A stretch of DNA of 64,000 nucleotides from Xenorhabdus sp. IM139775 (lineage in GTDB: Bacteria > Pseudomonadota > Gammaproteobacteria > Enterobacterales > Enterobacteriaceae): contig NZ_JAQRFK010000001.1 of NCBI RefSeq assembly GCF_028598745.1, positions 61,836-125,835 on the forward strand. Reading direction: 5' to 3'. A program made the position numbers and the translations under genes. Below are positions 48,036 through 56,848 of the stretch, in pieces; within the stretch, counting starts at the first letter, position 1; each line of letters begins with the position of its first letter. A model generated the notes under the pieces. That model had not been told where the DNA came from, searched no databases, and saw only the letters and a program-made list of their open reading frames with translations.

Positions 48036-48266
48036 TTTTTTATGCCAGAGGCGGCTGTCGTTTAGATGGCGGGTTACACCTGATTCGGGTGAATATTCGG
48101 TTGTAAATGCCAATGCGCCCCTGAACCAAGGTGATTTTTCCAAAGGGATTGGTAAAGCGGGCATCGTTCCAATAATTCATCATGGGTACCGCTATCACGC
48201 TGATATCAATGATGATGTAGAACAGACTCAGTAACGGTATGCTTTTAAATATCCCACGGCGGAAGT

Positions 48267-48292
48267 AACCCTTAACATTCAGGGGTTTTTTA
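48267..48292 (+). terminator. Probable intrinsic terminator
   Basis: AACCCT-TAACATTC-AGGGGTT followed by a T run. Short stem with one bulge; orientation suits the plus-strand lipoprotein gene upstream. Confidence 0.45.
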
Positions 48293-48315
48293 TTAGGGGC
48301 ATACCACTAAATTGG

Positions 48316-48368
48316 ACTCTATCTGACAATCAATCTGAAAAGATGAAAGTTTGAGAACCAGATAGAGT
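48316..48368. repeat. 10-bp inverted repeat, possible mobile-element relic
   Basis: ACTCTATCTG (48316-48325) and CAGATAGAGT (48359-48368), separated by 33 bp. Could be a hairpin or the ends of a decayed insertion; no transposase text adjoins. Confidence 0.4.
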
Positions 48369-48405
48369 TATGACTCAGTTTGTATTGGGGTTAAAAATAG
48401 CCATC

Positions 48406-48579
48406 CTATACACAAAGAAGAAAACCACCAGTTATAATATTAAATCCGCATAGGTCCGCACATGCTTTCCATTCCGGGCTACCAACAGGAAATTCCGCCG
48501 TGCAAGTAAAGGCATAAGTCTGGGTTGAAGCGAGAATAGTCGTGGCTGCCAACAGGCAAAGAAGAATGTATTTTTTCAT
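48406..48579 (-). CDS. Small secreted Cys-rich peptide
   Basis: 57 aa. A clean signal peptide MKKYILLCLLAATTILASTQTYA is followed by a 34-residue mature part with four Cys (residues 26, 40, 44, 56; spacing C-x13-C-x3-C-x11-C), which allows two disulfides. ATG at 48579 is preceded by GGAG at good spacing; longer in-frame starts are rejected because they add a second hydrophobic run before the signal peptide. I do not recognise the family. The size and Cys pattern recall small secreted toxins or bacteriocins, but that is only a suggestion. Confidence 0.65.
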   Translation of the reverse strand: MKKYILLCLLAATTILASTQTYAFTCTAEFPVGSPEWKACADLCGFNIITGGFLLCV

Positions 48580-48923
48580 TTTTATGGCTCCATATCTTAT
48601 TGACTGCATCACTATCACAAAGACTGATAGCGCCAACAAAGTTGATAAACCCATTTCCACCCAATAACAAGCGAATAATACTTAACTATCAGTTACCCCA
48701 TGAAACTGAAACAATTATTCCTTTATCCGTTTGATGGAACACTTATCCGTTGTTAAAGAAACTCGCTCCGATACTAATCGCCAGTATGATCTGATTGATG
48801 TTCAGCGCCATTATGGTGGGTGCCGAAGGTTTATAACATATTGAAACGTATGGTAATGCTTAAATAAATTTAACTTATGAAAAATAAGGTGCATAAAAAC
48901 GCTGAAATCATGATAACGGATAT
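48580..48923. other. Non-coding gap between the small peptide gene and the LysR remnant
   Basis: 344 bp. It contains the promoter of the small peptide gene near 48600-48700. A short minus-strand hydrophobic reading (about 48750-48830, TIMALNINQIILAISIGASF) may be a transporter relic, too short to assign. Confidence 0.4.
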
Positions 48924-49566
48924 TCAGCTTGTTGATGATGGGCGAATAATTCGCTGACTATGCTGTCTGATAAAATCGATAAAGCAGCGTAGTCGCGGAG
49001 AGAGTGCCTGATTACGGTAATAAACGGCATTGATAGGTTGCTTATGATCATCAGTGACTCCGGTTAGGATCTGCCGGAATTCACCACTTTTCCGCATTTC
49101 ATAGGTCATAAAATCTGACAGACAGGCAATACCAACGCCTTTCCGTACTAAATTACACAAAATCTCACCACTATTGGCGGCTATCGTTGGCGTGATTTTC
49201 ACCCTTTTTTTCTCACCCTGATACAGCGGCCATTCATTAAGAGATTCTGGCGATGTGAAACCGAGTAAGCAGTGTTGCTGTAGTTCATCTACGTTTTTCG
49301 GCTCACCGAAGTGTTGCAGGTAAATAGGGCTTGCCAGTATACGCAACTGGCTATAACCCAACAGCGTGGCATGCAGGGAAGAATCTGCCAAAGATCCAAT
49401 ACGAAATGCAATATCCGTTTGCTTTTCCAATAAGTTGGTTACGCCTTCATAATTGGTCAGCTCCAACGAAATCTGCGGGTAAATTTCATGAAATTGTCCG
49501 ATAAGCGGGTTAATCACATGCAGACGGAATGGTGTTGCGGCATCTACCCGTAATGTGCCGTTAAAG
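48924..49566 (-). pseudogene. LysR-type regulator lacking its DNA-binding domain
   Basis: Only the effector-binding half of a LysR regulator remains. The reading runs from NGTLRVDAATPFRLHVINPLIG (the usual start of the substrate domain) through DIAFRIGSLADSSLHA and ILCNLVRKGVGIACLSDFM to a normal-looking C-terminus. The roughly 85-residue winged HTH and linker, and the start codon, are missing. The break is at about 49566, only 15 bp before the start of the divergent pump gene, so a deletion removed the HTH and the shared intergenic region. In intact loci such regulators control the adjacent pump. An internal ATG at 49517 would not restore DNA binding. Confidence 0.85.
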
Positions 49567-49580
49567 AGACAGAGGATCTT

Positions 49581-50756
49581 ATGCGTTCAAATACCGCACT
49601 GTTTTCGTTGTCAGTCGGTGCCTTCGCTATCGGGGCAACGGAATTTTCGCCGATGGGGATGTTACCGGATATTGCTTCCGGCTTGTCCGTTTCGATTCCT
49701 ACCGCCGGTATACTGGTGATGACCTATGCACTGGGTGTGATGCTGGGTGCACCATTCATGACGTTATTACTGATTAAGCGTTCCCCCAAAGTGGCGCTGA
49801 TTTTCCTGATGAGCCTTTTCACTGTAGGAAATATCCTATCGGGATTGGCAACCGATTTTACTTGCTTAATGATTGCACGCTTTGTTACCAGTTTAAACCA
49901 CGGGGCATTTTTTGGTATCGGCGCACTGGTTGCGACACGGGTAGTGGAAAAAGGTAAAGAGGCCAGTGCCATTGCCAGCATGTTTATGGGGATGACCATC
50001 GCCAATATTGGCGGTGTACCGTCAGTGACCTGGTTATCGCAGATGATCGGCTGGCGCGAAGCATTTCTGCTGATCAGTGCATTAGGCGTGATGACTATGA
50101 TTGCATTATTGCTGACTCTTCCCCGAAATATGCCGGGGCAACCTTTGCATCTCAAAAAAGAATTACAGGTATTAAGCCGGCCTAACGTATTAATTGCCTT
50201 ATTGAGTACGGTCCTGGGTGCCAGTGCGATGTTTACGCTTTATACCTATATCGCGCCACTGATGATGACTATTGCAAATACTCCACCGGCACAAATCAGT
50301 ATCATGCTGGTATTTGTCGGACTGGGGTTTACATTAGGTAATTATCTTGGCGGAATATGGGCTAATCGTTCGGTTTCCATGACACTTTTCGGCTTATTTA
50401 CACTGTTGGCTGTCAGTATGATGTTGCTTCCGTTTATCGGTACGGACAGTATCAGTGGCGGCATCATGTTAGTGATCTGGGGGATCGCCAGTTTTGGTGT
50501 GGTTCCTCCGTTACAGGTAAAAGTGATGCAGGTTGCCTCTGAAGCTCAGGCGTTGGCCTCATCGATTAATGTGGGAGCGTTTAATCTGGGTAATGCCATT
50601 GGCGCAGGATTGGGGGCAAGTGTGTTGTCACTGGGATTCGGGTATTCCGCTGTCAGCTACGCTGGTGGGTTTGTCGCATTATCCGGCCTGTTATTATTGC
50701 TGATCACAACCCCAAAACGGGGGACAGTGAATGCAGTTTGCCGGAAAGATCTCTGA
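49581..50756 (+). CDS. MFS efflux transporter, YdhP-like
   Basis: 391-aa, 12-helix DHA1 transporter of the inner membrane. It resembles E. coli YdhP throughout: GAFAIGATEFSPMGMLPDIA, GVMLGAPFMTLLL, RFVTSLNHGAFFGIGALVA, MFMGMTIANIGGVPSVTWL and NVGAFNLGNAIGAGLGA. Substrate unknown; probably drug or sugar efflux. AGAGGATCTT precedes the ATG. Its divergent LysR regulator is truncated and the normal promoter region has gone, so expression probably depends on chance or read-through promoters. Confidence 0.88.
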   Translation: MRSNTALFSLSVGAFAIGATEFSPMGMLPDIASGLSVSIPTAGILVMTYALGVMLGAPFMTLLLIKRSPKVALIFLMSLFTVGNILSGLATDFTCLMIARFVTSLNHGAFFGIGALVATRVVEKGKEASAIASMFMGMTIANIGGVPSVTWLSQMIGWREAFLLISALGVMTMIALLLTLPRNMPGQPLHLKKELQVLSRPNVLIALLSTVLGASAMFTLYTYIAPLMMTIANTPPAQISIMLVFVGLGFTLGNYLGGIWANRSVSMTLFGLFTLLAVSMMLLPFIGTDSISGGIMLVIWGIASFGVVPPLQVKVMQVASEAQALASSINVGAFNLGNAIGAGLGASVLSLGFGYSAVSYAGGFVALSGLLLLLITTPKRGTVNAVCRKDL

Positions 50757-51154
50757 TAAGTAAAAGCACCTGACTTGGCTATCTAACAATGCTATCAGGC
50801 ATGGGTTGCCTGATATAGCTGAATCATAATACCAGCACTTCAATAACAGGGCTGAGTGATGAGATGGGCTACACAGGTTGTTTTCTCAATTGCAACAGTG
50901 CAATAACACGAACCGGATTGAGTCCGTTGGTTTGTGCGTACTATTTTGCACTGTCCAGACCGTAATATAGAAATCCTCGATCCTACTCACAGATTTAAAC
51001 TTCTTTTCCTGATGGAAACGCTGAAAGTTACTCGTATGTATATAAATTACCATGTGTTTTTACATTTTTGCTACAAATTTGACATTAATGTAACCGTTAA
51101 ATATATTAAATCATAGGTTATGTTTTATACGTTTAATCCATCAGGAGGTAACTA
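50757..51154. other. Intergenic region before the amine-catabolic operon
   Basis: 398 bp. The last 80 bp hold a strong promoter (51079-51107) and an AGGAGGT ribosome-binding site (51143-51149). The first 300 bp contain no gene I can support. Confidence 0.6.
51079..51107 (+). promoter_or_regulatory. Near-consensus sigma-70 promoter of the amine-catabolic operon
   Basis: A perfect -35 TTGACA (51079-51084), a 17-bp spacer and -10 TATATT (51102-51107). Expected start near 51114, 41 bp before the dehydrogenase ATG. Because it is so strong, control is probably by repression, with the GntR protein of the operon as the candidate. Confidence 0.8.
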
Positions 51155-52585
51155 ATGCCGATACCAACGCTCAGGCATTTCATTCATGGTCAGTATCTTG
51201 AGTCTAAAGGTTCCGAATATTTTGATTTGATAAGTCCGGTCACGGGTAAATCTTATGCGCGTTCTCCTAACGCGGCCGTGGCGGAGGTTGATGAGGCTTA
51301 TGCAGCGGCTAAAGAGGCATCTAAAATATGGGGACGCAGCACGCCTTCGGCACGTCAGCAGGCGTTGCTGGCGTTAGCTGATGCGGTGGAAAAAAATGCG
51401 GATCGCCTGATTGAGTCGCAAAGCCGCAATACCGGGCAGCTCAAGCATTTGATTGCTTCCGAAGAAGTTGCGACGTCGGTGGATCATATCCGCTTTTTCG
51501 CCGGAGCCGCGCGTTTTCTGGAAGGCAAGGCCACTGCTGAATATCTGCCTGAGATGACCACCAGTATTCGGCGTGAACCGCTGGGGGTGGTGGGGCAGGT
51601 TACCCCGTGGAACTATCCGTTGATGATGGCGGTATGGAAGATAGCCCCTGCGCTGGCAGCCGGTAATACCGTGGTGCTTAAACCGAGCGATACCACGCCG
51701 GAGAGTACCCTGTTGCTGGCTGAACTGGCCGCGCCGTTCTTCCCCGCGGGTGCTTTCAACGTGGTGCTGGGTAATGCCAGCGCAGGTGCTTTGGTCGTTT
51801 CACACAAAACGCCGGCGATGGTTTCCATCACGGGTTCCGTGCGTGCCGGCTTGCAGGTGGCCTCTTCGGCGGCGGCGAATCTCACCAGAGCGCATCTGGA
51901 GTTGGGGGGCAAAGCACCGGTAGTGGTTTTTGCCGATGCGGATATCGACAAAGCCGTGGAGAACATTGCTACCGCAGGGTACTTCAACGCCGGTCAGGAC
52001 TGCACGGCCGCTTCGCGCGTGCTGGTGCATGAATCTGTTTACGATATTTTCGTCACTAAACTGGTCGCCGCAGCGAAGGCCACCCGTTTTGGTGATCCGG
52101 ACGATAAAGAGGCGCTGTATGGGCCGTTGAATAATATTCGCCAGTTGGAACAGGTCAAAGGGTTTATTACGCGTCTGCCCACCCATGCCCGTATCGAAAC
52201 CGGCGGCCGTCAGGCCGATCGTGCGGGATATTACTTTGAACCGACGGTGATTACCGATCTGGAACAGCATGATGAAATGATTCAGACCGAGGTTTTTGGT
52301 CCGGTGATTACCGTGCAGAAATTCCGGACAGAACAGGAGGCTATCGGGAAAGCTAATGATGTGAAATACGGGTTGGCCTCCAGTATCTGGACCCGCGACC
52401 ACGGGCGCGCGTTGCGCCTGTCCCGTGAGCTTGATTTTGGCACTGTCTGGATTAACACCCATATTCCTTTGACGGCAGAGGCACCACATGGCGGCTTCAA
52501 GAACTCTGGATACGGTAAGGATCTGTCGGCTTATGGTTTCGAAGAATATACCCGCATCAAACATGTGATGAGTTCCAACGACTAA
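51155..52585 (+). CDS. NAD(P)-dependent aldehyde dehydrogenase (aminobutyraldehyde/betaine aldehyde type)
   Basis: 476-aa ALDH-superfamily enzyme oxidising an aldehyde to a carboxylic acid, here probably an amino-aldehyde. The coenzyme region PWNYPLMMAVWKIAPALAAGNTVVLKP, catalytic Glu in LELGGKAP and nucleophile Cys in GQDCTAASR are intact. TEVFGPVITV is present near the end. It most resembles PatD/YdcW-like gamma-aminobutyraldehyde dehydrogenases. It is first in a seven-gene operon that also encodes an amine oxidase and a GABA-type aminotransferase, which supports putrescine-like amine to GABA chemistry. The G+C is clearly higher than in the T6SS island. Confidence 0.85.
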   Translation: MPIPTLRHFIHGQYLESKGSEYFDLISPVTGKSYARSPNAAVAEVDEAYAAAKEASKIWGRSTPSARQQALLALADAVEKNADRLIESQSRNTGQLKHLIASEEVATSVDHIRFFAGAARFLEGKATAEYLPEMTTSIRREPLGVVGQVTPWNYPLMMAVWKIAPALAAGNTVVLKPSDTTPESTLLLAELAAPFFPAGAFNVVLGNASAGALVVSHKTPAMVSITGSVRAGLQVASSAAANLTRAHLELGGKAPVVVFADADIDKAVENIATAGYFNAGQDCTAASRVLVHESVYDIFVTKLVAAAKATRFGDPDDKEALYGPLNNIRQLEQVKGFITRLPTHARIETGGRQADRAGYYFEPTVITDLEQHDEMIQTEVFGPVITVQKFRTEQEAIGKANDVKYGLASSIWTRDHGRALRLSRELDFGTVWINTHIPLTAEAPHGGFKNSGYGKDLSAYGFEEYTRIKHVMSSND

Positions 52586-52600
52586 AACAGGATATCCATA

Positions 52601-53374
52601 ATGAATCAAAATAGATCCTTAAATGATCTGGTGTTGCGTGCGCACCATGAGTTGTTTACTGAGCGTGATGTGGGAGCACTTGAGCGTTATTTCGCGCCGA
52701 ATTTCATTGAACATTCCCCGTTGGTCAAAGAGGGGCTTGCCGGGCTGCGTGAGTTGGTTCAGACACATCCCGAACTGCACCATGAAACACATCGTGTCCT
52801 ACAGGACGGTGATCTGGTGGCTATCCACGGCCGTTTTACCGGGTTAGACGAGCAGCCGCTGGTCGGTTTTGATTTGTACCGGGTTGCCGATGGCTTAATC
52901 GTGGAGCACTGGGACGGCTTGGTGCCACAGTCCGCACCCAATGCCAGTGGCCGAACGCAGTTAGACGGCCCGACGGAAACCGGCCATCACCATGACAGGG
53001 AGAAGAACCGCGAACGGCTGGTTAATTTTTTCACCCGTACCCTGATCGAAGGGCATTACGCTGAGTTTGGCAACTACACCAACGGTGAAGCGTTTCGCCA
53101 ACACAGTCCCGATATTCCTGATGGTACGGCTGCGCTCACTGCGTTTCTTCAGCAACTCAAGGAAGAAGGACGGGGCCTGCATTATGCAAAAATCCACCGT
53201 ACCGTCGCCGACGGGCAGTTTGTCCTGAGCCATTCCGAGGGGAGTATTGCCGGGGCACGCCACAGCTACTTTGAGCTGTGGCGCATTGAAAACGGCAAAG
53301 TGGCTGAGCTTTGGGATGCTATCACCCCAGTACCGGAAGATGCGCAAGCGCTGCATCGTCACGGCATTTTTTAG
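52601..53374 (+). CDS. Tandem SnoaL-like (NTF2-fold) protein
   Basis: 257 aa made of two SnoaL-like domains. The first (residues about 5-120) has NFIEHSPLVKEGLAGLRELV and YRVADGLIVEHWDGL. The second (about 135-250) has YTNGEAFRQHSPDIPDGTAAL and FELWRIENGKVAELWDAI. These folds bind small hydrophobic or cyclic molecules, and some are cyclases or isomerases. The catalytic role here is unknown. The His and Asp residues kept in both halves (H-S-P and E-L/H-W-D) could line the pockets. It lies 15 bp after the dehydrogenase, so it is co-transcribed. Confidence 0.75.
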   Translation: MNQNRSLNDLVLRAHHELFTERDVGALERYFAPNFIEHSPLVKEGLAGLRELVQTHPELHHETHRVLQDGDLVAIHGRFTGLDEQPLVGFDLYRVADGLIVEHWDGLVPQSAPNASGRTQLDGPTETGHHHDREKNRERLVNFFTRTLIEGHYAEFGNYTNGEAFRQHSPDIPDGTAALTAFLQQLKEEGRGLHYAKIHRTVADGQFVLSHSEGSIAGARHSYFELWRIENGKVAELWDAITPVPEDAQALHRHGIF

Positions 53375-53427
53375 CGTTGTTTGCAGACAGGCTGAAATCT
53401 TATGTCATTTCAGTCAGGAATTAGAGA

Positions 53428-54183
53428 ATGACAGCATATTCCATCATCTATGCACCGCTCGATCAGGCGACCCGGACCGAACAGGTTGTGGAACGTTTAA
53501 GTAACGCAATTATCTCCGGGATATTACAGACTGATGAGCAGTTGCCTAACGAAAATGAGCTGTCGCGGCTGTTAGGGGTGTCACCGGTAACTGTCCGTGA
53601 CGCCCTGAATACACTACGCGCCAGACAGTTGATTGATACCCGGCGCGGACGTCATGGCGGTAGTTTTGTGTGCCAAGTCTCGGTTGAGGCAATGCGAAAA
53701 TATCACCCGCTGCGGCTGATGGCTTCCGGCGAACTGGCCGATTTCAGCGAGTTTCACTGTGCCGTGATTGGCCACAGTGCGAGGTTGGCGGCGCAGCGTT
53801 CAACACCGGGCGAACTGAATAAACTTGGGCAACTGATTGATAGCTTTGCGGCCGCGACGCAACCGGATGCCCGTATACAGGCGGATATGCGTTGCCTATT
53901 GACTCTGGCATCCCAATCACAGTCGGCGAGGCTTGCCAATCAGGAACTGGCGATTCAGGCCGAATGGATCCCTTTGATCGTGCATCTGTACCGGGAGACT
54001 GCCGTTCACAGTGCGGTTGTCACTGTCTGGCGTAAGCTCTTGGCTGCTCTGTATCAGGGTGATGATTTAGCCTGTTACCAGCTAGCGCAGAAGATGATTA
54101 CCCAAATTACTGACCACCTGCTTGAATGCAAATTGCGTGTGGATACTGATGCGCCATTCTTGCGGGGATCTAATCACGAGTAA
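53428..54183 (+). CDS. GntR/FadR-family transcriptional regulator
   Basis: 251 aa. The N-terminal winged HTH reads RLSNAIISGILQTDEQLPNENELSRLLGVSPVTVRDALNTLRARQLIDTRRGRHGGSFV (residues about 22-80, quoted by motif order). The C-terminal FCD ligand domain (about 95-235) is helical and includes EFHCAVIGHSARLAA. It lies inside the operon, 53 bp after the SnoaL gene, and overlaps the next gene. It is the probable local repressor, sensing a pathway amine or acid. Confidence 0.85.
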   Translation: MTAYSIIYAPLDQATRTEQVVERLSNAIISGILQTDEQLPNENELSRLLGVSPVTVRDALNTLRARQLIDTRRGRHGGSFVCQVSVEAMRKYHPLRLMASGELADFSEFHCAVIGHSARLAAQRSTPGELNKLGQLIDSFAAATQPDARIQADMRCLLTLASQSQSARLANQELAIQAEWIPLIVHLYRETAVHSAVVTVWRKLLAALYQGDDLACYQLAQKMITQITDHLLECKLRVDTDAPFLRGSNHE

Positions 54184-54218
54184 TGCGGTTGTATTCATCT
54201 CAGGAGAGGGAGAGACAT

Positions 54219-54971
54219 ATGTACAACGATATACACGTAGAACGGGCTAAACGCATTCTGGACGATATTCTGGTCACCGCGCAGCAGGCCACTGCTACGC
54301 TGGCGGATAAGACCGCGCGGCTTTTATCGGGGCTGCCGTTATATCATGCGGAAGGGATCCGTTTGGCGCGGGAGCAACGCGGCGCATTGCAAAAACATAT
54401 CCACGATGTCCTGCGTAACAACGTCTGGTGTAACGGTGCCGGCTTTGCCAGCTATGCCGTAACGGAGGCGGCCGGGGAGGAGGAGGGTTACTGGACGCTG
54501 GAGTGGTGGCGTCAGGAAGGGGAGACCATTCAGCGTGCACAGTTGGAACACAATCAGGCACAGCGCAGGCGGCTGGATTTCCGGTTGTTTGAGTGGTTCC
54601 GGCAGCCGGCCAGCCGTCATCTTCCCGTGATTGACGGTCCTTATGTGGATTATGTCTGCAACGGTGCCTATACGATGACGGTAGCCCATCCGGTGCTTAT
54701 CGGTGAGGCGTTTGTCGGTGTTGCAGCGGTGGATATGCTGGTTTCGACGTTGGATCGGTTACTGCTGCCGGCTCTGGGCGCTATCGGTAAACCGGCATTG
54801 GTGATTAATGACGATGCGCGTGTCGTGACTTCAACCGTGCCGGGAATGCGTTCAGGTTCGCTATTGAAGTGCCAAGACGTTAATCAGCCAGCCAATGGTG
54901 AATTCCCTTCACTGCGTCTGGTGATCCTGCCGCCCTCACACATTGAATCACACAGGGCATCTGTCGGTTGA
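54219..54971 (+). CDS. Stand-alone Cache (PDC) sensor-like protein
   Basis: 250 aa with no signal peptide and no membrane helix. The region VIDGPYVDYVCNGAYTMTVAHPVLIGEAFVGVAAVDMLVSTL (residues about 140-180) is typical of Cache sensor domains that bind amines and carboxylates. Earlier, WTLEWWRQEG may belong to the same fold. ATG at 54219 follows GGAGAGGGAGAG; an ATG at 54183 overlapping the GntR gene is less likely. Such cytosolic Cache proteins next to GntR regulators are seen in GABA-type catabolic clusters, perhaps as ligand buffers or co-sensors. Function unproven. Confidence 0.65.
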   Translation: MYNDIHVERAKRILDDILVTAQQATATLADKTARLLSGLPLYHAEGIRLAREQRGALQKHIHDVLRNNVWCNGAGFASYAVTEAAGEEEGYWTLEWWRQEGETIQRAQLEHNQAQRRRLDFRLFEWFRQPASRHLPVIDGPYVDYVCNGAYTMTVAHPVLIGEAFVGVAAVDMLVSTLDRLLLPALGAIGKPALVINDDARVVTSTVPGMRSGSLLKCQDVNQPANGEFPSLRLVILPPSHIESHRASVG

Positions 54972-55007
54972 AGCCCGCTTATTCGGATTACTCAGGAGCT
55001 CTTATTT

Positions 55008-56294
55008 ATGACTGAATCTATGTTAGCCAAAAGGCGCAGTGCGGCTATCGCAAAAGGCGTTGGCGTGACCACGCAAGTTTATGTTGAGCGTGCGGAAAAT
55101 GCTGAGATCTGGGATGTTCAGGGGCAACGTTATATTGATTTTGCTGCGGGTATCGCCGTGGTCAATACCGGCCACCGCCACCCGCGCGTCATTGCCGCCG
55201 CCAGAGAACAACTGGAACAGTTTACCCACACCTGCCATCAGGTCGTGCCTTATGAAAATTACGTCGCGCTAGCCGAACGACTGAACCGTCTGGTGCCGGG
55301 TCATTTTGTGAAGAAGACCGTTTTTGTGACCACCGGGGCTGAGGCCGTAGAAAATGCCGTCAAGATCGCGCGTGCGGCTACCGGGCGCAGCGGTGTGGTG
55401 GCTTTCAGCGGCGCTTTTCATGGCCGTACTTTCCTTGGTATGTCATTAACCGGCAAAGTTGCGCCATACAAAATGGGGTTCGGCCCACTGGTCAGCGACG
55501 TTTATCGTGTCCCGTTCCCGGTAGGGCTGCACGGTATCAGCGTGGAACAGACGCTGAATGCGCTGGAGACTCTGTTCAAAACCGATATTGAACCCACGCG
55601 CGTCGCGGCCATCATCATCGAACCGGTACAGGGTGAAGGCGGTTTCTATCCTGCGCCTTCCGAACTGCTCAAATCCCTGCGCGAAATTGCCGATCGCCAC
55701 GGCATTGTACTGATTGCCGATGAGATCCAGACCGGCTTTGCGCGGACGGGCAAATTGTTTGCCATGGAACATCATCAGGTTGCGGCCGATCTGACCACAA
55801 TGGCAAAAGGTCTGGCGGGAGGCTTCCCGCTGGCGGCGGTAACGGGACGCGCAGAACTGATGGATGCGGTGATACCGGGAGGTTTGGGCGGTACTTATGG
55901 CGGTAATCCGGTGGCGATAGCGGCTAGCCATGCGGTGCTGGATGTGATCGAAGAAGAGAAGCTGGCTGCGCGTGCGACGCAGTTAGGCGATCGGCTAAAA
56001 CAATGTCTGCATGAACTGCGGCCGCGTGTCCCGCAGATCGCGGATGTGCGCGGGCTTGGGCTGATGATTGCGGTGGAGTTTAATCGTGCGGGCAGTCAGG
56101 AACCGGATGCCGGTTTTACCAACGCGGTGCGCCAGAAAGCGCTGGAGCGTGGTCTGATCCTGCTGACGTGCGGTGTGCAGGGTAACGTGATCCGTTTCCT
56201 GCCACCGCTGACGATACAAGATGATGTTTTTGACGAGGCGCTCAACGTTCTGGCGTCTGTGCTGCTCGATCTGAACGGTAAAGCGGGAACGTAA
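55008..56294 (+). CDS. gabT: PLP-dependent class III aminotransferase, 4-aminobutyrate type
   Basis: 428 aa, the length of GabT/PuuE. It transfers the amino group of GABA to 2-oxoglutarate, giving succinate semialdehyde. Motifs: WDVQGQRYIDFAAGIAVVNTGH, TTGAEAVENAVKIARAATGR, AFHGRTFLGMSLTGK, IIEPVQGEGGFYPAP, the PLP Asp in LIADEIQTGFARTG, and the Schiff-base Lys in MAKGLAGGFPLAAV. GGTYGGNPVA is also kept. It could be gabT or puuE; sequence alone does not decide. Confidence 0.88.
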   Translation: MTESMLAKRRSAAIAKGVGVTTQVYVERAENAEIWDVQGQRYIDFAAGIAVVNTGHRHPRVIAAAREQLEQFTHTCHQVVPYENYVALAERLNRLVPGHFVKKTVFVTTGAEAVENAVKIARAATGRSGVVAFSGAFHGRTFLGMSLTGKVAPYKMGFGPLVSDVYRVPFPVGLHGISVEQTLNALETLFKTDIEPTRVAAIIIEPVQGEGGFYPAPSELLKSLREIADRHGIVLIADEIQTGFARTGKLFAMEHHQVAADLTTMAKGLAGGFPLAAVTGRAELMDAVIPGGLGGTYGGNPVAIAASHAVLDVIEEEKLAARATQLGDRLKQCLHELRPRVPQIADVRGLGLMIAVEFNRAGSQEPDAGFTNAVRQKALERGLILLTCGVQGNVIRFLPPLTIQDDVFDEALNVLASVLLDLNGKAGT

Positions 56295-56425
56295 TGGCTG
56301 GGGGCTTCTTACTGGCTACTGGCGGACGGTAAAACGCAGAAAGCCGTCATGCTGGCGCAGGGATTAATCCCAAACGAGTGTGACGGCAGAAGAAACCGCT
56401 GGTTAACAAGAGAGAACAGATAATA

Positions 56426-56794
56426 ATGTACTGGTATTTGACTGTATTAAAGAATTATACTTGTTTCAGGGGGATAGCACCGCGTAAAGAGTTCTGGTAT
56501 TTCGTTCTGTTTCAGATCCTGGCTGTTCTCATCATTTCTTTCCTGGAAAGACTGTTTGCTGTTGCCAATCCTGAAATTTATATAGGCTGGTTCAGCACTA
56601 TCTATCTGCTACTCACATTTTTACCCGCGTTGGCGGTAAATGCCCGCCGTCTGCACGATATTAACTATAGCGCCTGGTGGCTACTGTTACATCTTATTCC
56701 GTTTGTCGGCACTGTTATCTTACTGATCCTCGCCACCTTGAAAGGGCCGGCGGGCAGCAATAAGTACAGTTCAGAAAACAGGATCCACTCATAA
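56426..56794 (+). CDS. DUF805 inner-membrane protein
   Basis: 122 aa with four hydrophobic stretches. The family start WYLTVLKNYTCFRGIAPRKEFWYFVLF and the RRLHDINYSAWWLLLHLIPFVGTVILLI block identify DUF805 (YhaH/YhaI-like). Function unknown. It sits between the aminotransferase and oxidase genes; the 131-bp stretch before it holds a coding-like remnant (see findings). Confidence 0.85.
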   Translation: MYWYLTVLKNYTCFRGIAPRKEFWYFVLFQILAVLIISFLERLFAVANPEIYIGWFSTIYLLLTFLPALAVNARRLHDINYSAWWLLLHLIPFVGTVILLILATLKGPAGSNKYSSENRIHS

Positions 56795-56848
56795 GGAAAT
56801 CCCCGGGCCAGGTTAACGGGTAATTTCCGGCCATAAAGGAGAGCTGAA

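Larger units (their letters stand above)
48036..48405. other. Non-coding gap after the DUF333 lipoprotein gene
   Basis: 370 bp. It holds a weak terminator at 48267-48292 and an inverted repeat at 48316-48368. Overlapping open frames on both strands (for example 47947-48234) lack start signals and known families. Confidence 0.5.

Noticed and set aside
47931..48234. Overlapping frames on both strands after the DUF333 gene
   Set aside because: They overlap the lipoprotein gene, lack start signals and match no family I know.
48750..48830. Minus-strand hydrophobic stretch resembling a transporter helix
   Set aside because: About 25 residues only, with stops on both sides; cannot be assigned.
50934..51116. 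Short plus-strand frame upstream of the aldehyde dehydrogenase
   Set aside because: It runs through a near-consensus promoter and has no ribosome-binding site.
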